This document shows positions 25,308-38,799 of a stretch of 64,000 bases of DNA, one piece after another; within the stretch, counting starts at the first letter, position 1; each line of letters begins with the position of its first letter. This stretch comes from Saturnia japonica (lineage: Eukaryota; Arthropoda; Insecta; Lepidoptera; Saturniidae). Under the pieces are notes generated by a model. It searched no databases, was not told where the DNA came from, and saw nothing but the letters and a program-made list of their open reading frames with translations. The stretch lies in contig CM065307.1 in the NCBI GenBank assembly GCA_033032175.1, positions 3,100,001 through 3,164,000 on the forward strand. The letters run 5' to 3'. The translations under genes and the position numbers were made by a program.

Positions 25308-26037
25308 TTATACATATAATAGTATTACCATTAGTAGTTATATATGAAATGACAACAGACTAAGTAAACTGAATCATTCATAAAAAGCAAACAAAAAATC
25401 GGCAGCAACAAAAACACTCGATAAAAATAAATCAATTTTTGCTTGTTTATTTGATATTCCCAGACGTCGTACTTAAATATTATATAGCCTATGTATTAAA
25501 TGAGAAGAATCTAACGATATCTCGTATACTAAAATCCATCAAGCCGTTTAGGCTACAGAGCGTGCCAAAGAAATAGACATACATACGCTCGAAAGCGATA
25601 ACTCTCCTTTTTCGCAGTCTGTAATAAACATTGAGATCAGTTAGTGAGGGCAACTCTGAAACTATAAGAGATAGCGAGATATGTTCTAAAGAACTACGAC
25701 ATATATTTTAAAGGTACGAAAACTGCATTCATTGATTTCCAAATATTCTTTCTTATACACGAGTCACGTATCGAACATAATCATTTTTAAAAAACGTATG
25801 TTTATGTTATGTGATAGTGTAGGTAGGTATAAATGTAACTAGGAAATCCTGTGCCTAAAATTAAAAAGACCCATATCAACTGTACATTCTGTACATCCAA
25901 CTAATTTGTGGCTTTCATAGTCGTTTGACAGGTTTGTATGGACGAAGTTATCGGTGATGGCAATCTTCACCACTTATCGATTACCCTTTCTCAGACTAAA
26001 TATACTTATCATTCTCACATAATATTGTAAGGTTAAT

Positions 26038-26352
26038 AATAATATATATGAATATTCGGCTAGTTTACAAGTAAACATGTTAACTAATTATCAAATAATA
26101 CGTACATTATTAAAATATACAAGATGTTCAATTGATAACATTAGTCGTTGACCAATCATTGTCGATCATTGTATGGTTAAAATAAATATTAGAATTACCG
26201 GGTAGTTTGCGAGTAAGTAAACATATGAAGTAATAATTAAATAATGCGCACATTATTAAAATATATAAGATTTATTATAAACTATGTAAAAATCAATATA
26301 TTAGTTGTACAATTGATCGCTTGTGAGTTACTCGTCAACCATTCGTAGTCGT
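26038..26352. repeat. Imperfect tandem duplication, two units of about 140-170 bp
   Basis: Unit 1 (about 26038-26170) and unit 2 (about 26180-26352) share CATTATTAAAATATA plus AAGAT, the TAGTTT..(A/G)AGTAA track, CAATTGAT and a closing GACCAATCAT-type motif. The units are diverged. Confidence 0.5.
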
Positions 26353-26449
26353 CGACCGATCATAGGCTTTGACCAATCATACGCGTTGACAAAACGTAGA
26401 AGCGAAGATGAAAAGTGATGCGGATGAAAAGATAGGGGATTACCGAGTT

Positions 26450-26545
26450 CGGTGAAGCTGTAAAAATCCCAGCGGCTTCAGGGACTCTAAGGCTAACAGT
26501 ATAGGCAGTTCTAAAAAAACCCATAGGGGACTTTTATTAGTGCGA
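26450..26545 (+). repeat. Interspersed repeat family H, fragment
   Basis: It contains GGTGAAGCTGTAAAAATCCC and CTCTAAGGCTAACAGTATAG, matching the reverse of 20085-20425. Confidence 0.5.
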
Positions 26546-29207
26546 GGGGGCATGGTAAGAGTGTGAAAAGATACTTAGGGCAAAATTAATGTGATTATAA
26601 AATGGAAATACTTTATCAAAATAGAGGAATACCTGAAAACTGAACCTGAGTTTCATTGCTTCTGATCGGAACCCCTATAATATATATTAGAATTGTTACA
26701 TAGATACAATGATATTTTATAAGTAGATACGGCATTGACGCTCTTTACATGCAATCGTGAATGGTGCGCAATTGCCTTCAGTCCACTTTCGACTTGATAC
26801 TAGCGTGAGCGAGAACAAACTTTTGTCCTTTTTTGACAACAGAGTTATCGCCTTACGCTATGATTTCCTATCTCTTTTGTTTCAACATGCTGATAACGAA
26901 ATATGTACCGTATTCAAATTGCTTTTAGTAGTAGTATAACGCTTCTATTAATAAAAACTAATTGCATAGATAGCACCTTTCGCAATTCCAAATCACGTAA
27001 ACTGTACAAATCACTTAAATATACCAGGAAAATCCATTACGATACCAACTTATTTAAAGAATTGACTAATTGTCATTTTTTTGCAAGGACATACTTAATC
27101 AATTCACTTTCATTTAATGATAACAATTGGTATATTGAGTTGATTAGATTTATTCATAGAGTTAATGAAATGTATCTATACTTATAAATCTCTACTACTT
27201 ATTATAAAGAAGTTATGTTTGTATATACGAGGTAATTTATGGAACTACTAATCCGATTCGGAAAACTCTTGCACTGATAGAAATTCTACTTTATTTAAGA
27301 GTGTTATAAGTAGGCTATTAGAAAAGTTCGGACACATTCGACGATTTTCGCTACATTCCGTGCGTTTGAAGTAAATCTATTAGGCCTTTTGGTGCTAAAT
27401 GCTAAGTGATTCTGGTTCATTCCACATCGGTATATATAATTCCACGTTGACCGACCCTGTCTTCTTTTCCACGAGAACTGTTTAAAACATGAGCGACATG
27501 CGTCATGCGTGTAAGCCTAACATAATGAAAAAATGGAGGCTATTATTAATACGTAATAAATTTTAGATTGCAATAAAATTAATGCTAACTAAGTCGCGAT
27601 CGGTGCTATTCAAAATATAAAAGCATTTACAGTAAAATGGAACTTAAGAACTACTTAGACTGAGAAATGCAAACGAAGAGTATGGAGTATACCTACGTAA
27701 TGTTTTCTTACGAGCGAGGGTAATTGCTAGAGCGACAATGATGTATTTACGAATAATTATAAAAAAACGAACTAAATGTTATTTAATAATAATAAAGCAT
27801 AATAAAAATTTAAAATAAATATTATATAGTTTCATCCTGCTACGTCTTTTTCGATGTAAGCAGTGATTGGTTAATAATGTAAACATTTATAGTTTATTTC
27901 TGTATTTATTAATGGAAGTATTTTTAAAATATACGTTGTTAACATACGTTATGCGTATACTCTTCCCTTCCCGAGTAAACAAGAAGAAATCTATTAAATT
28001 TTTAAATAATTATAAAATTATACTTATTATAATATTATTTGAATAAACATATATTTTTGTTTTATATTCTATTTGTATGGATATTGCTATTAATAATATA
28101 ATATAATAATAAATTGTCATTAAAATAGATTATGCAAGACTTTGAATTAATTAATAAAAAACTGCTCTAGCTAAGTATGCTATTATCTCTATATATCTCT
28201 ATGCATGCCTGAAATTAGCCAAAAATTTCACAGTGAACATATTTTCACTGACATTGATTTCTATATAGAACTGGTTTGCCTACTAGTATGTGGTTTATTG
28301 GTTTAACCTCTAACATAAATATATATTATGAAACCATTTTCTGTCATTGCTTTCATCAATCTGTCCTTTTATCTCTATTTTAGTTAACGCGTCTATAACA
28401 TTAGTTTTTCTTTATGAGTCTATTTGAAATTTGACATTTGGGACTTATAGTGAAGAAATTAAATCTAAATCTAGTTACAACATTTACATCGGCCATCAAT
28501 CTGTGAGTTGACTGCATGTTTAAAAATTAAAATAAAATATTGAGTAATATTGGTCTATAGATGAAAAGCCCAAAACAATACAAATCTGGAAAAAGTAATT
28601 ATTACTTAATAATTACTTATTAATTATTACACGTTATTTGAAACGCCGATTTGAAAACGCGACGTCACCATTCAGGAAATATGAACGTTAGACTCTTGCG
28701 TTAGTTGTCAAACTTGTCAATGTTATCATACAAAATGACATATATAACATGAATGATGACGTCACGGAACCATATTGAATCGTTTTTGTTGAGTACATTT
28801 TATTTAAATTTAAAAAAAAAACTTTTTATGCTGTATTAATGATCAAAATATCATTCATATGTATTATTTTCAACATATAAAGTGTTTAAAACTATTTTTC
28901 AAAACTTGTCAACTCCCGAATTGCCATGAAGAAATCCATTTGTGTAACTGGATTTATACCATTCCTTATAATTTATTGTATATTCAAAATATCGCAACAA
29001 AGTTAACTATGCTTGTCACTGTAATGTAAAATAATGGACTCATGGTAAGGCTGCTATCCTGTATGAGAAACGGACGAGAACTGGCGCACAGGTTTGGTCG
29101 TAAGCTTTCAAATTAGTATATTTGTGGAGTGTGTTCACCTCTGAGGTGTCTCTGTGAAAATCGAAAGACGTTCTTGAAATATATTCTTTTCGGATTGATT
29201 ATTTAAT

Positions 29208-29745
29208 TTATACTAATAAAATAAAGCGGAAAAGATTTTTGTTTGTTTGTTTAAACACGCTAATCTCTGAAACAACTGGTCGGATTCGAAAAATTCTTTT
29301 TTATATGATAGCCAGACTCACGAGGATTAGTATAGGCTATATAGCATTAGGCTGCAATTCCTAATAGCTTTAAATATTGATTTTTGATACGTGAGTCGGA
29401 AGTCGAAGCCCTCGCGAACTGCTTTATCCGCGTGCGCTAACTTATGGTTAATGATAGGTATATATAATGTTCTACAAAAATATTGGTCTTTAGTATACAT
29501 ATAAAAAAAGTCAAGCGATAGCATATATCTATCTTTTATACATAAGCCACAATAAGGAAATTTGCAAATTTTTTTCTTGTAGATTAAAAATTTATTTATG
29601 AGCATTATTTTAAAGCATGGCATATTAATCCTTACGAACAAAAGTTACTTCATCATAAAGACAATTTAATGAAGATAAACTTTGACCTTTTACAGTATGT
29701 TATTTGGACGCATAGTTTCAGAGATAATGCAAAATTAAAATAATT
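29208..29745 (+). repeat. Repeat family E, longest copy
   Basis: It starts TATACTAATAAAATAAAGCG and includes CGCTAATCTCTGAAACAACT, GAGTCGGAAGTCGAAGCCCT and AAAGTTACTTCATCATAAAG. Its 3' end is unclear. Confidence 0.6.
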
Positions 29746-31604
29746 CAACACTCGGCGCGGGTCTACGAACGATTCGTGCGATCTGGCCGCCCGATAAAAA
29801 TATTGTCTATACTGAAGTATTATGAATGATCATCAATCAGCGATTTCTTCTAAATTACATGCAGCTAGTTGTTTAAATATGTTTTTGTATTTTAATACTA
29901 TTATACATACTTGTATTTAGTATTTGTTTATTTTTATAAACTTGTATTTACATTACTTACAAAGATATACTTTGCATAATACCACTGGTTAGGTGAACGA
30001 AAATACCTGCGCTAGCCAGTATACGAATAAAGAATGCAATAAAGTAAAATTCGTTGAAGTTTGAATTTAAATGCGATTCTCGATAAAAAATTGCTTTTAA
30101 GTAACAACAGCCCAAGTTGCCAAAGTTTAGCCACTTTGACACCCTAAGGCTTGTTCCATTTTAGTTTGCCTTCTGCGCTCAACACAAAATTCATTGAAGG
30201 TGTAGTAAATGCCCTTCATACATACAGTAATTGTCAGTTCGATAAAAAGCTTAATTTTTAGTTCGAGTGTATAGGTTATTAACTGATTTAAAGTCTTGGT
30301 TTCCTGCAAGTCTATCAAAAACGTAGACATAAATAAATGTTACATGGAGTATATAGGTCCACAACTGAGTAAGAAATTGAAAGAATAGGGCTTAACTTCT
30401 ACTTCTGCTCTTTTTGCCTTCCTTGATGAATATTCTTCCACTCTGAATGACATCACAGTGTTTCAAACCTCCAATCATTAAGTATACAATATGTATTAAA
30501 AAAGCCGTGGTATCCGAAAAGGGTATATAGGTACCCCAATGACATTACAAAAAAAAAAAACAATATTTTATATATTATGAAAATAAAAATGTTATTGCGA
30601 TTTAAAATTAACATATTTAATTTCCCTAAAATTTAGCAAATTTTTAAAACATGGTACGTTTGATCGTATGGCGGGCGGTATCCTGCGCCGCGCCGCCTGT
30701 ATTGCCATGTAAGGTTACACATTAAATATATTTTTTTACATTTTATTAGGGGTATTTTTTTTTACTTATAATCTGAGTTAGATAAAATAAACAATATAAT
30801 CTCGATACCTTATAACAACTTCACGGATCCGACGGGGTTTTTAATACACGCTGTATAACCAACTCCAGCAAAAATATAAAATTGAATTCTATAGTTTTCA
30901 AGTTTTGAAATTTTAGCTTTTTCAAAATTTGGTTGCCTGAATGTTTTGTTTATTAACAGTCTAATGCAATTTGCAACATTGTAGAATTGCAGATTTGAGA
31001 AAAAGGTGAGGAATGGATGTCAGCCAAAATATAATGTTATTTCGAAAATGTCCCTTTCTATATAACTAGTAGTACCTACAATGTTGCAGTTTGCAAAAAA
31101 TTAAACCAGACGTTTTAATTAATCGTATCAATAATTAAAATGCTTTTATTGCACAAAAAGTCTGATTGCACATTGACGACGACATTGTCAACTCTATATG
31201 ACCAGTCAGCCATATTTGGGCTGACTGGCCGCGTTGTGGGTTACCATGATTTTATTATACCTAACGTTCCGACAACTGTTTAAGTAAGGAAAGTTTTTGG
31301 AGTTTACTCTTTAAGAATAGATTTTCATATAAGAAGCCCGGTATGGAAATTTTATGAGAAGTGAAATTTATAAGAGCGTTAACTCAAAAGCGTTATGCTT
31401 TCTGTCAAAAGGTCCTTCATTACTCCATAAGAATTTTTTTTTTTTTTCCATAAAGTCTGTTTTTTTTGTTTTACGGACAACTATCTACAGCAACTTGTTA
31501 TTTAATTTGTAATTACTAATTAGTACCAATGTAAATATTAGATTCATGCCTTATCTAGTAACTAATGCAAGAATTATTTTACTCTTTTGATTATTTCAAA
31601 TATA

Positions 31605-31710
31605 CGTACAGTTTTGTCTGTTATTGTTATTTTATATTTATTTCATAAAAATCGTATTTAAGGAGTAAACTCCTGTCGTGCTTTGGAGCTGACACACACA
31701 CACATTTTTT
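31605..31710 (+). repeat. Interspersed repeat family K
   Basis: It contains AATCGTATTTAAGGAGTAAA then CTCCTGTCGTGC and a CA run. Related copies are at 44115-44285 and 57515-57620. Confidence 0.5.
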
Positions 31711-32008
31711 AATTATAATTTATTTCTTAAATTCGTTCTCTAATGTAACTATGTGACAGTCTTTAATTATTTATCTCGGTATTTAAAATCTACATTTTAA
31801 CAGTGACTGTTGATGTTTAGCAATCAGCTTTGATTGTTATCGTTTACACCCATCCTGAGATGCAATGCAGTCATTTCGCCGCAAATAAAAATAATGTGAA
31901 AGTAAGAAAGAAAATCATTGGTTTATTTTATCTGTCTACTGATCGCTAATAGAAAAGAATTCTGGTATCTATTTATTTCGATGTCAAAAAATCAAGTTTT
32001 TATAAAAT

Positions 32009-32368
32009 TTAGCGGTCGCTCAATGATCGAAATTCGACCAGCGACATTTTAATCACAGACTATTTTCTATTTGACATTTGCAGTATGAACCTAAACAATG
32101 AATATTAATATCACTTGCTGCCACTTTTCATTGAATGACAATGTCAATATTTTGGGAGGTTTAAGTTCAATGGCACTGGTCGGGTTAGGATTTGCAGTAT
32201 TAATTTATTTTATTTAATATATTAATAATAGATATTATAGATAAATATTAGCTGTCTGCACTCCTCCATATAAACTTTAACCATGCCAAATCTCACAGTC
32301 TTCCGTGCACGCAATACTCTTAAAAAAGGGTACAAAATTTTTGCTTCTCATTATTAATATAGTAATGA
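32009..32368 (+). mobile_element. Helitron-like family B copy
   Basis: It is in the opposite orientation to 22713-23076. It contains CGAAATTCGACCAGCGACAT, GGTTAGGATTTGCAGTATTA and CAATACTCTTAAAAAAGGGT. The CTAG end has mutated to TTAG. Confidence 0.65.
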
Positions 32369-33083
32369 TTATGATAAGACTGAAGGAAAAGAATGAAAGA
32401 AGCAAAGTTAAAAAACCGACGTCACCAGAACATATCGGTAAATTAATCAAAGCAAAACGTTCAATGCTATGTAATCCTTAAAATGTTTAAAAAAGCATAT
32501 CTGTTGATTGTTATATAATTAAATGACATACGATAAGCGAATGCATTAAAGATTATATTCTGTATTTTTATGATTTTTATCGGTTTAAATAATTTCATTA
32601 ATATATATACCTCGATCTCAGTAATTTTAGGAAGAACACGACTTCTTTATAAGTAATTATAGGCTTATAATAATTCGAGATAATAATTGAAACTGTTACA
32701 AGCATATAATAGAATATGCTTTAGATTTTCATCCTGGTCAAAAATTTGGGTGTTGAAATCACAAACATTCATAAATTAACAACAAAAAAACAATATTGAT
32801 AAAATTTTATACCAACAATGAATGTATGTAGTTGTTAATGGACACAACGTTCTTTTGTGAAAGTACATGTACCTACCCGATAACTACTAAGAATAGAAAT
32901 ATGTATTTTCACTGTCAGTTGTTGTTATCTTGAAAATGACTAACATTATTTACTTTATAGTTTACTATCAGAAATAAGAGGTAAAGTGTGTTTGTTTGGA
33001 AGTAACTAATCGATTCTTTCACTAATAGGAAAACATGTTCTCACTGAGTGACATATTTTATTGTTATTAAGTTTATATTTTAA

Positions 33084-33615
33084 CTAGCCGTGACCACGAC
33101 AACACTTGCGTGGACTACAGAATGCTGTCGGTCGGTTACACGCGCGAATTGTGCTACCCCCTCTCCCGTTTATATGCTTATTGTGGATGATCTTTAGAAG
33201 GTAGACATAATATGCTCTCGCCGATTTTTTGTAAGATATTTTAATATCTACGAATATGTAGTAGGTATATTAATTTCATATATCTCTTATGATATACTAA
33301 ACGTTAGCCGTTGAAGCGCTCAAATTGATTCACCGTGACCAATTTTTTTTTATTTGAGCAGAAATTAATTCTTCTCTAAAATCTCTAAAATAAAAAGTAG
33401 CCTAAGTTACTCCTAATATCATCAGCTATCTATCTGCCAGTGAAAAATCCGGTCCAACTGTTTAGGAGATTAGCCGGAATAAACAGTCAGACAGACCGAT
33501 AAAATAGTGTTTTTTTTTGTTGTAGATATCGTGTATATACTTTCAAATGCATTTAGTAAAAAGCTGTTGTTTTGAAATAACAAACAGACACCTCATTTTT
33601 ATTTTTTTGTATAGA
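33084..33615 (-). mobile_element. Helitron-like family A, both ends present (532 bp)
   Basis: On the minus strand it runs A|TCTATACAAAAAAATAAAAA ... CGTGGTCACGGCTAG|T. Both ends obey the A|TC...CTAG|T rule, and the usual internal blocks are in order. Confidence 0.7.
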
Positions 33616-34809
33616 TCAGTTGATATATCAATAAATCAAATATTTTCATGGTAATACTTTTTATATTGATAAGAGATGGCGCTGTCGCGATTTTGTGCTG
33701 AGTATCGATTGATTTGATACATCGGGTATGAGGATTTATTTTGTGAATGAATTGCAATTTTATTTATTTGTATAGATTACTTATGGCTTACAGTTTCAAC
33801 CGTATTCAATGTGTTTACCCAGTTCCATCGCATCGCACGATATGCCTATCTTTGTTCTCTCTTTCCGCACTTGCCTACCGGTAGGTCGCGTCGTAGCGTG
33901 GAGTTATATAGCTGTATCATCACAAATTAGAAGACGGTTTAGGTTAGTAGGTACTTTAATTAGAGATGATATACAGAACACGTTATTGCTGTCGGACATT
34001 GTAAGCAAGAGTGAGATTGACAAATCACTCTAGTGTTGCCACACGTATAGTAGTAATGTTACAATAGCCTTATACCTTTTTATACCTTCCTTAATAAATA
34101 AAATATAATATACTACTTTTTTTTAAATCAGACTGGTAGTGCCCAGATGAGCGCGTTCAAACAAAGCAGCAATCTCTTGAGGTTTATAATATATGATAAT
34201 TGATATTATTATGGTATAGATTAACGTGTACGAAGTCGCGAGTAGTTGATAGTATAAAAATAAATATTTTAATATAATAGTTTAAATTATTGTTATTATT
34301 TATAGTTAACAGGCTAATGCATGGTCACCCTAGTGGCGCATACTCGCATTGCGCACACGCAATTAGAACAAGGCGCGGCGCCGCGTCGCGTCGCGGACGA
34401 CCCGTTCAAGACTGTCGTGTTCAACTTGTATTTATTGTGATTTATCACGTCGGTCGCCATTAAGGGACGTTTATTCCTTTATTACCGGATTTATTCCTGA
34501 GAAAGAGATAAAGCACGTATTTTATGGTATTATTTCATTTAAAAAATATGCAAATTTATTATTGAATGCTGTTCCAATTATGGCATTATAATATTAAGTT
34601 TTGTAGAGCCCAAGTATGTAATAATAAAGCTATTAAGTAATTTTAACGTTCTTTAGTTTGATATTGTTTTCTTTATTTTTATATTCAAAATATCTCGTAA
34701 AACTTTAAGACAATTACAAATTTCCATTTTTAAATCAGACTTCATTAGTAGGCATTTAAAGAAAAAAGAACATTAGCTTTAGAACTACAAGTAATCAGCA
34801 AATTTAAGA

Positions 34810-35050
34810 CTTCACAAAAAGAAACCTAAATCTATCAATCAACATTTTTGTAGTCCATGTAATTCGTACTATATATGTAGTATTTCTTTCCATCGGGGTT
34901 AAACCCGAAATAAAATTGGTTTGAATGGTAATGGTTGTAACAGCTCGTTGTGTGACCCTTATTCTATGCACAGCCTTCTTAGTAAGCATCCATGGTTCAG
35001 CACCATAAGTCTTCAAATGATGATCTTCAGACAAGTAGGCCTACAAATAC
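34810..35050 (-). pseudogene. RTE-type LINE reverse transcriptase fragment
   Basis: The minus strand reads KTYGAEPWMLTKKAVHRIRV then TQRAV. This fits the Y G.E.W.LTK....i.v.QRAmeR segment near the C-terminus of RTE/BovB-type reverse transcriptase proteins. The downstream part is out of frame with the family (TTITIQTN...), and the catalytic motifs are absent. Confidence 0.55.
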
Positions 35051-35239
35051 CAAGGTAGACGAACGCCACTCAAAAACCTATCTACTTAAATTCTAAGTTT
35101 AAGAAAAAAAAATCGGAAACTTAAAATATGATGAAAAATTTCAAATTTGATAAAAATACAAACCGAAAGGAATTATCTTGAAATACGGAAATACGGAAAT
35201 TTTCAATGAATATAATTAATATTAATAATATGAATAAAT

Positions 35240-35890
35240 TGCTATACTTGTGGTAAAGCAATAGGTACAGCCAGGCACTTATTAGTAGGATGCAAGTTGC
35301 TTCTTGATATGGGTCACTACTAACGTCGGCATGATAGAGTAAGTACTTCAGTTCATACGTGAAGCAGTAAGTCTTTCAGTAGCTAGAGCTAAAAAATAAT
35401 TGACCATTAACAGGAGACAAATTAACTTTATAAAAAAAGGCTCAACAGTAAATGCTAAAAGTAAGCCCTTCTCAATCCTAGGTTCTACACCTGATTGGAC
35501 CATCTTAGTGGACATATATGAAAAAACATTATAAAATCCTAGAGGATGTGGTTGTTTCGCCATCCAGACCAGACATATTTCTTTATTCTCGTGAAATCAA
35601 GCGTATAGTACTTGTACTAATATACCTAAAGACCACGCAATAATAATGAATAAATATTACGATCTATGTAACGAGTTAACCAAAAACGGCTATGCGGTTA
35701 ACTATATGCGGTAGAAGTGGGAGCGAGAGGTATTCCAGCGAAATCTCTCTATAACTTGTTAAAAGACCTCGGCCTATCGAGAACTGCAGTAAGTTCTATT
35801 TTAGAACGGGTATCTAAAGCAGCATTAGCAGGCTCTTACCAAATCTGGCTTGGCAGGGAGGGTATCTCGGGCAGTCAATGTGAGCGCTGA
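35240..35890 (+). pseudogene. Decayed non-LTR retrotransposon C-terminus: CCHC knuckle plus restriction-like-endonuclease-type region
   Basis: Several frames on the plus strand together read in order: CYTCGKAIGTARHLLVGCK (C-x2-C-x8-H-x4-C); RRHDRV; REAVSLSVARAKK; INRRQINFIKKGSTVNAKSK; PFSILGSTPDWTILVDIYEK; RPDIFLYSREIKRIVLV; KYYDLCNELTKNGYAV; and EVGARGIPAKSLYNLLKDLG then LSRTAVSSILERVSKAALAG and SYQIWLGRE. A CCHC knuckle followed by an RPD...K type segment is the arrangement of R2/R4/Hero-like LINEs with a restriction-like endonuclease. The copy has stops (for example at 35321) and at least two frameshifts, so it is dead. The clade name is inferred, not tested. Confidence 0.65.
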
Positions 35891-36272
35891 TGTGCATCAT
35901 AAGGGGGCCCCTAAACCTACACCTGGGTCGGAAGTCCCGGGGACTGCTCGTGTTGCCTCTGTCTGCTACACGATGGACCCGGCAACCGCACGGTGAATCC
36001 ATGGAATGCTAAGATGTTTTTCTCTAACGTAACACAAAGCTGCATTAAATTTACTCTTCACTTGGATGATTCATCCTTGGCTTACATAATACACGGTAAA
36101 ATAATGTCAAATACACATGATCTATTGGAATGTGGAATCAAACTTGACCATGACGACCAATCTGGCCGTGAACAGACTAATTATATCAACCAAACCGTAA
36201 ACGTCCATTGTCACGATTACGCAATTAAATCAAAAAACTTCGGTGTGTAAAAAATATTGTAATATCTTCATA

Positions 36273-36396
36273 AGGGGTTATTTCACGGCACGATCTACTA
36301 TCGCTATTGGCTCGATTTCGCGGCCAAGACCCACCGCTCTCCCGCCCTCCCCCCGAAAATCGGGTACGGTAGATCGTGCCGTGAAATAACCCCTTT
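36273..36396. mobile_element. Short inverted-repeat element (MITE-like), about 124 bp
   Basis: The arm AGGGGTTATTTCACGGCACG then ATCTAC is repeated as a perfect 26-base reverse complement ending at about 36394. The centre is a GC-rich spacer of about 70 bases. No confident target duplication is visible. The family is unclassified. Confidence 0.6.
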
Positions 36397-37984
36397 AGAC
36401 TGACCGAAAATAATGCACGGCCTATACCAATAATTGATACATGTAATTTTGCACAAAATATACTTTTTTATGTAGATCTGAACAGCATAAAATATTTTTT
36501 GCAAATTCAATCAAAATAAAAAAAAATGTTTATGCAATTTAAATCTTAAGAAGGCATTTATGAATGTCAAAACACTACTGCCGGTTCGGAAAACGTCCCA
36601 GTCAGCGATAGAACCCGGTAAGGCTATCTCTTTATTTATTTCAACTGTACAAATATTATTTACATTTAATAATCATATTACTAATTTAGTGAATGCACAG
36701 CGAGGGACTCTCTTCCAGACATCCCTATCATTCACATAATGATAGGAAAACCTAATTGCCATAGCTCTTGAACTGATTGTCAGACAAATCAGTAATGTTT
36801 TTCAGTATCTTATTATGAAACCTAACACTGTTCCTTAAAAAGCATTTATTGGTAAGTCTAAAACAGTACAACTAATTTATGTCTATTTCCAGTATTAAGA
36901 CTGTACTGGTCTTTGACAAAATCTTCAATCATTAAGGGAGTTAAAATAGGATGATTCCAGTAATTGTAATGTTGCAGATGGGAAATACCAGAAATACATT
37001 GTTAAAATATTGATTGTACCATAAAGCTTTATAATGCTGCAATTGATTGAAACTGATGCAAATTGTTGCAAACTTATCAATTATATGTGTACGCATAAAC
37101 GTGTCTGTGTTGATAAATATTATTCCAAGTTTATGTATCACTTGTACAAAAACCTTTTCATGCAAACTTTTCAAGTATGCAGTTACGTGTATAGACGACT
37201 TTATGATAGCGAAAGGTCGTTGCCAGCGAGGGAGTATTACAAGAAACGTTCCCAGTTTCGTAATTGTAGCGTACGACGGAAGTGGCGGTTCTTCAACCCC
37301 GTCTACTAGCACTGTCTGGGACTGCGATACTTATATGGAATTTGTTCGCTTTGACACAACTATATCACGTACGTTTTTGATTATATCTTTCTTATGGTAC
37401 TAAAAAAACTAATAATGATTATAAGAAATATTGAAATTAATAGCAAAAAATGTTAAAAAGCAAAAATGCTGGAATTGTGAAAAAAATGTTTTTGAAAGTG
37501 ATCGAAGAACAAACGTTGAAAAAAACGTACTTTCAAATTTATAATATAAATAAAAAATATATTAAATTACAAAACAGGTTTAAAGTAATTTAAGACGTCT
37601 TAGATAAAACAGATAAAATCATAGTTTGCTTAATATCTATATGGTTATAATTCTTATTACACTTATTTATTAAATAATAAATTTGACGTAGGTATTCATA
37701 AATAGATAATATATAATATTCTTCGTTACTGAATCATAACTTGAGGTCGTGTGTCATTTGTAAAAACGAGGATGACATATTACAGCCATAGATCTAAGAA
37801 AAGTTGAGACGTTTCTCTGAGGGATGATTCGTTAGTTAGGTCATCATAACAAATTGATGCAAGCTAGGTCAATTTCAAAGTAATGTTGTGTGAAAAATAT
37901 AAATTGTACACTATTCCTTATGATGGTGTAAGTTTGATCAGGGTTAGCGTTACTTTTTTTCTTCTTCAAGTAACACTTTATCAG

Positions 37985-38045
37985 AATGGTGGCTGTCGTA
38001 TTAAAACTGTCCAAGGAGTTTTTGTGGCAACTTAAAATTCATGCT
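37985..38045 (+). repeat. Interspersed repeat family I/J fragment
   Basis: It contains AGAATGGTGGCTGTCGTATT and GTCCAAGGAGTTTTTGTGGC, matching 44800-44855 and the reverse of 38955-39003. Confidence 0.5.
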
Positions 38046-38799
38046 TTTATATTGAAACTCTAAATTTAACGCATCGCGGAGCACGTTGTTCTTGCATACA
38101 TTTTTTTATGACTATCGGGTAAATTTTATTCACTGTCTGTTATAAATAATGTAAATTATTTATTTATTTATTTTATTAGCATATTAATGTATACTCTATC
38201 GCCGATTTCGTGTTCATTTGCTTTATTAATTAATTATCCGTATTTTGTTATTGTCTTGTGCATATAAAACAAAACAAACACTCATAAAAACTTTTTAGAT
38301 AGCTCTGACACTCTTGTCTCTATCCACCATCTTGTCAGAAGACCTAACTTTGTTTATGGGAAAATTTTACGACGACTTAAAAAACTTTAACACTGAAAAT
38401 CCTATTTTATGTACGTGTTGGAAAATTTTACAAAGGCTTCAAATTAAAAACATTGACACTGGCAAGTGCTTTTTGCGGCGCCAAAACAAGAAGAATAAGA
38501 GATACTTATTATACTTTTATAATATACTTTATATTTCATTAAAGTATAAGTTAACTGTAATTAAATAAATAAAGTAATGAAATAAAAATTAAAATGTTTT
38601 CAATGTTTGTAAAATTTATTTCTAGATGACACTAATACAGTATTAAAAAATACATAACATCAAGTGTGACTATCTTCAATACGATAAAACAAGAGGCCTA
38701 GCAAGTAACTTCGTGGTTGTAGACTTTTAATTACAATGTGTAAAAATCACTCTTATAGTTTATTCATAACGCACATTAAAAAGTGTATAACTTCAAAAA

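Noticed and set aside
36941..37403. Overlapping open frames on both strands (up to 123 codons)
   Set aside because: Several frames are open at once in the same 460 bases, with no domain or codon signal in any of them. This is typical of chance in a stop-poor stretch.
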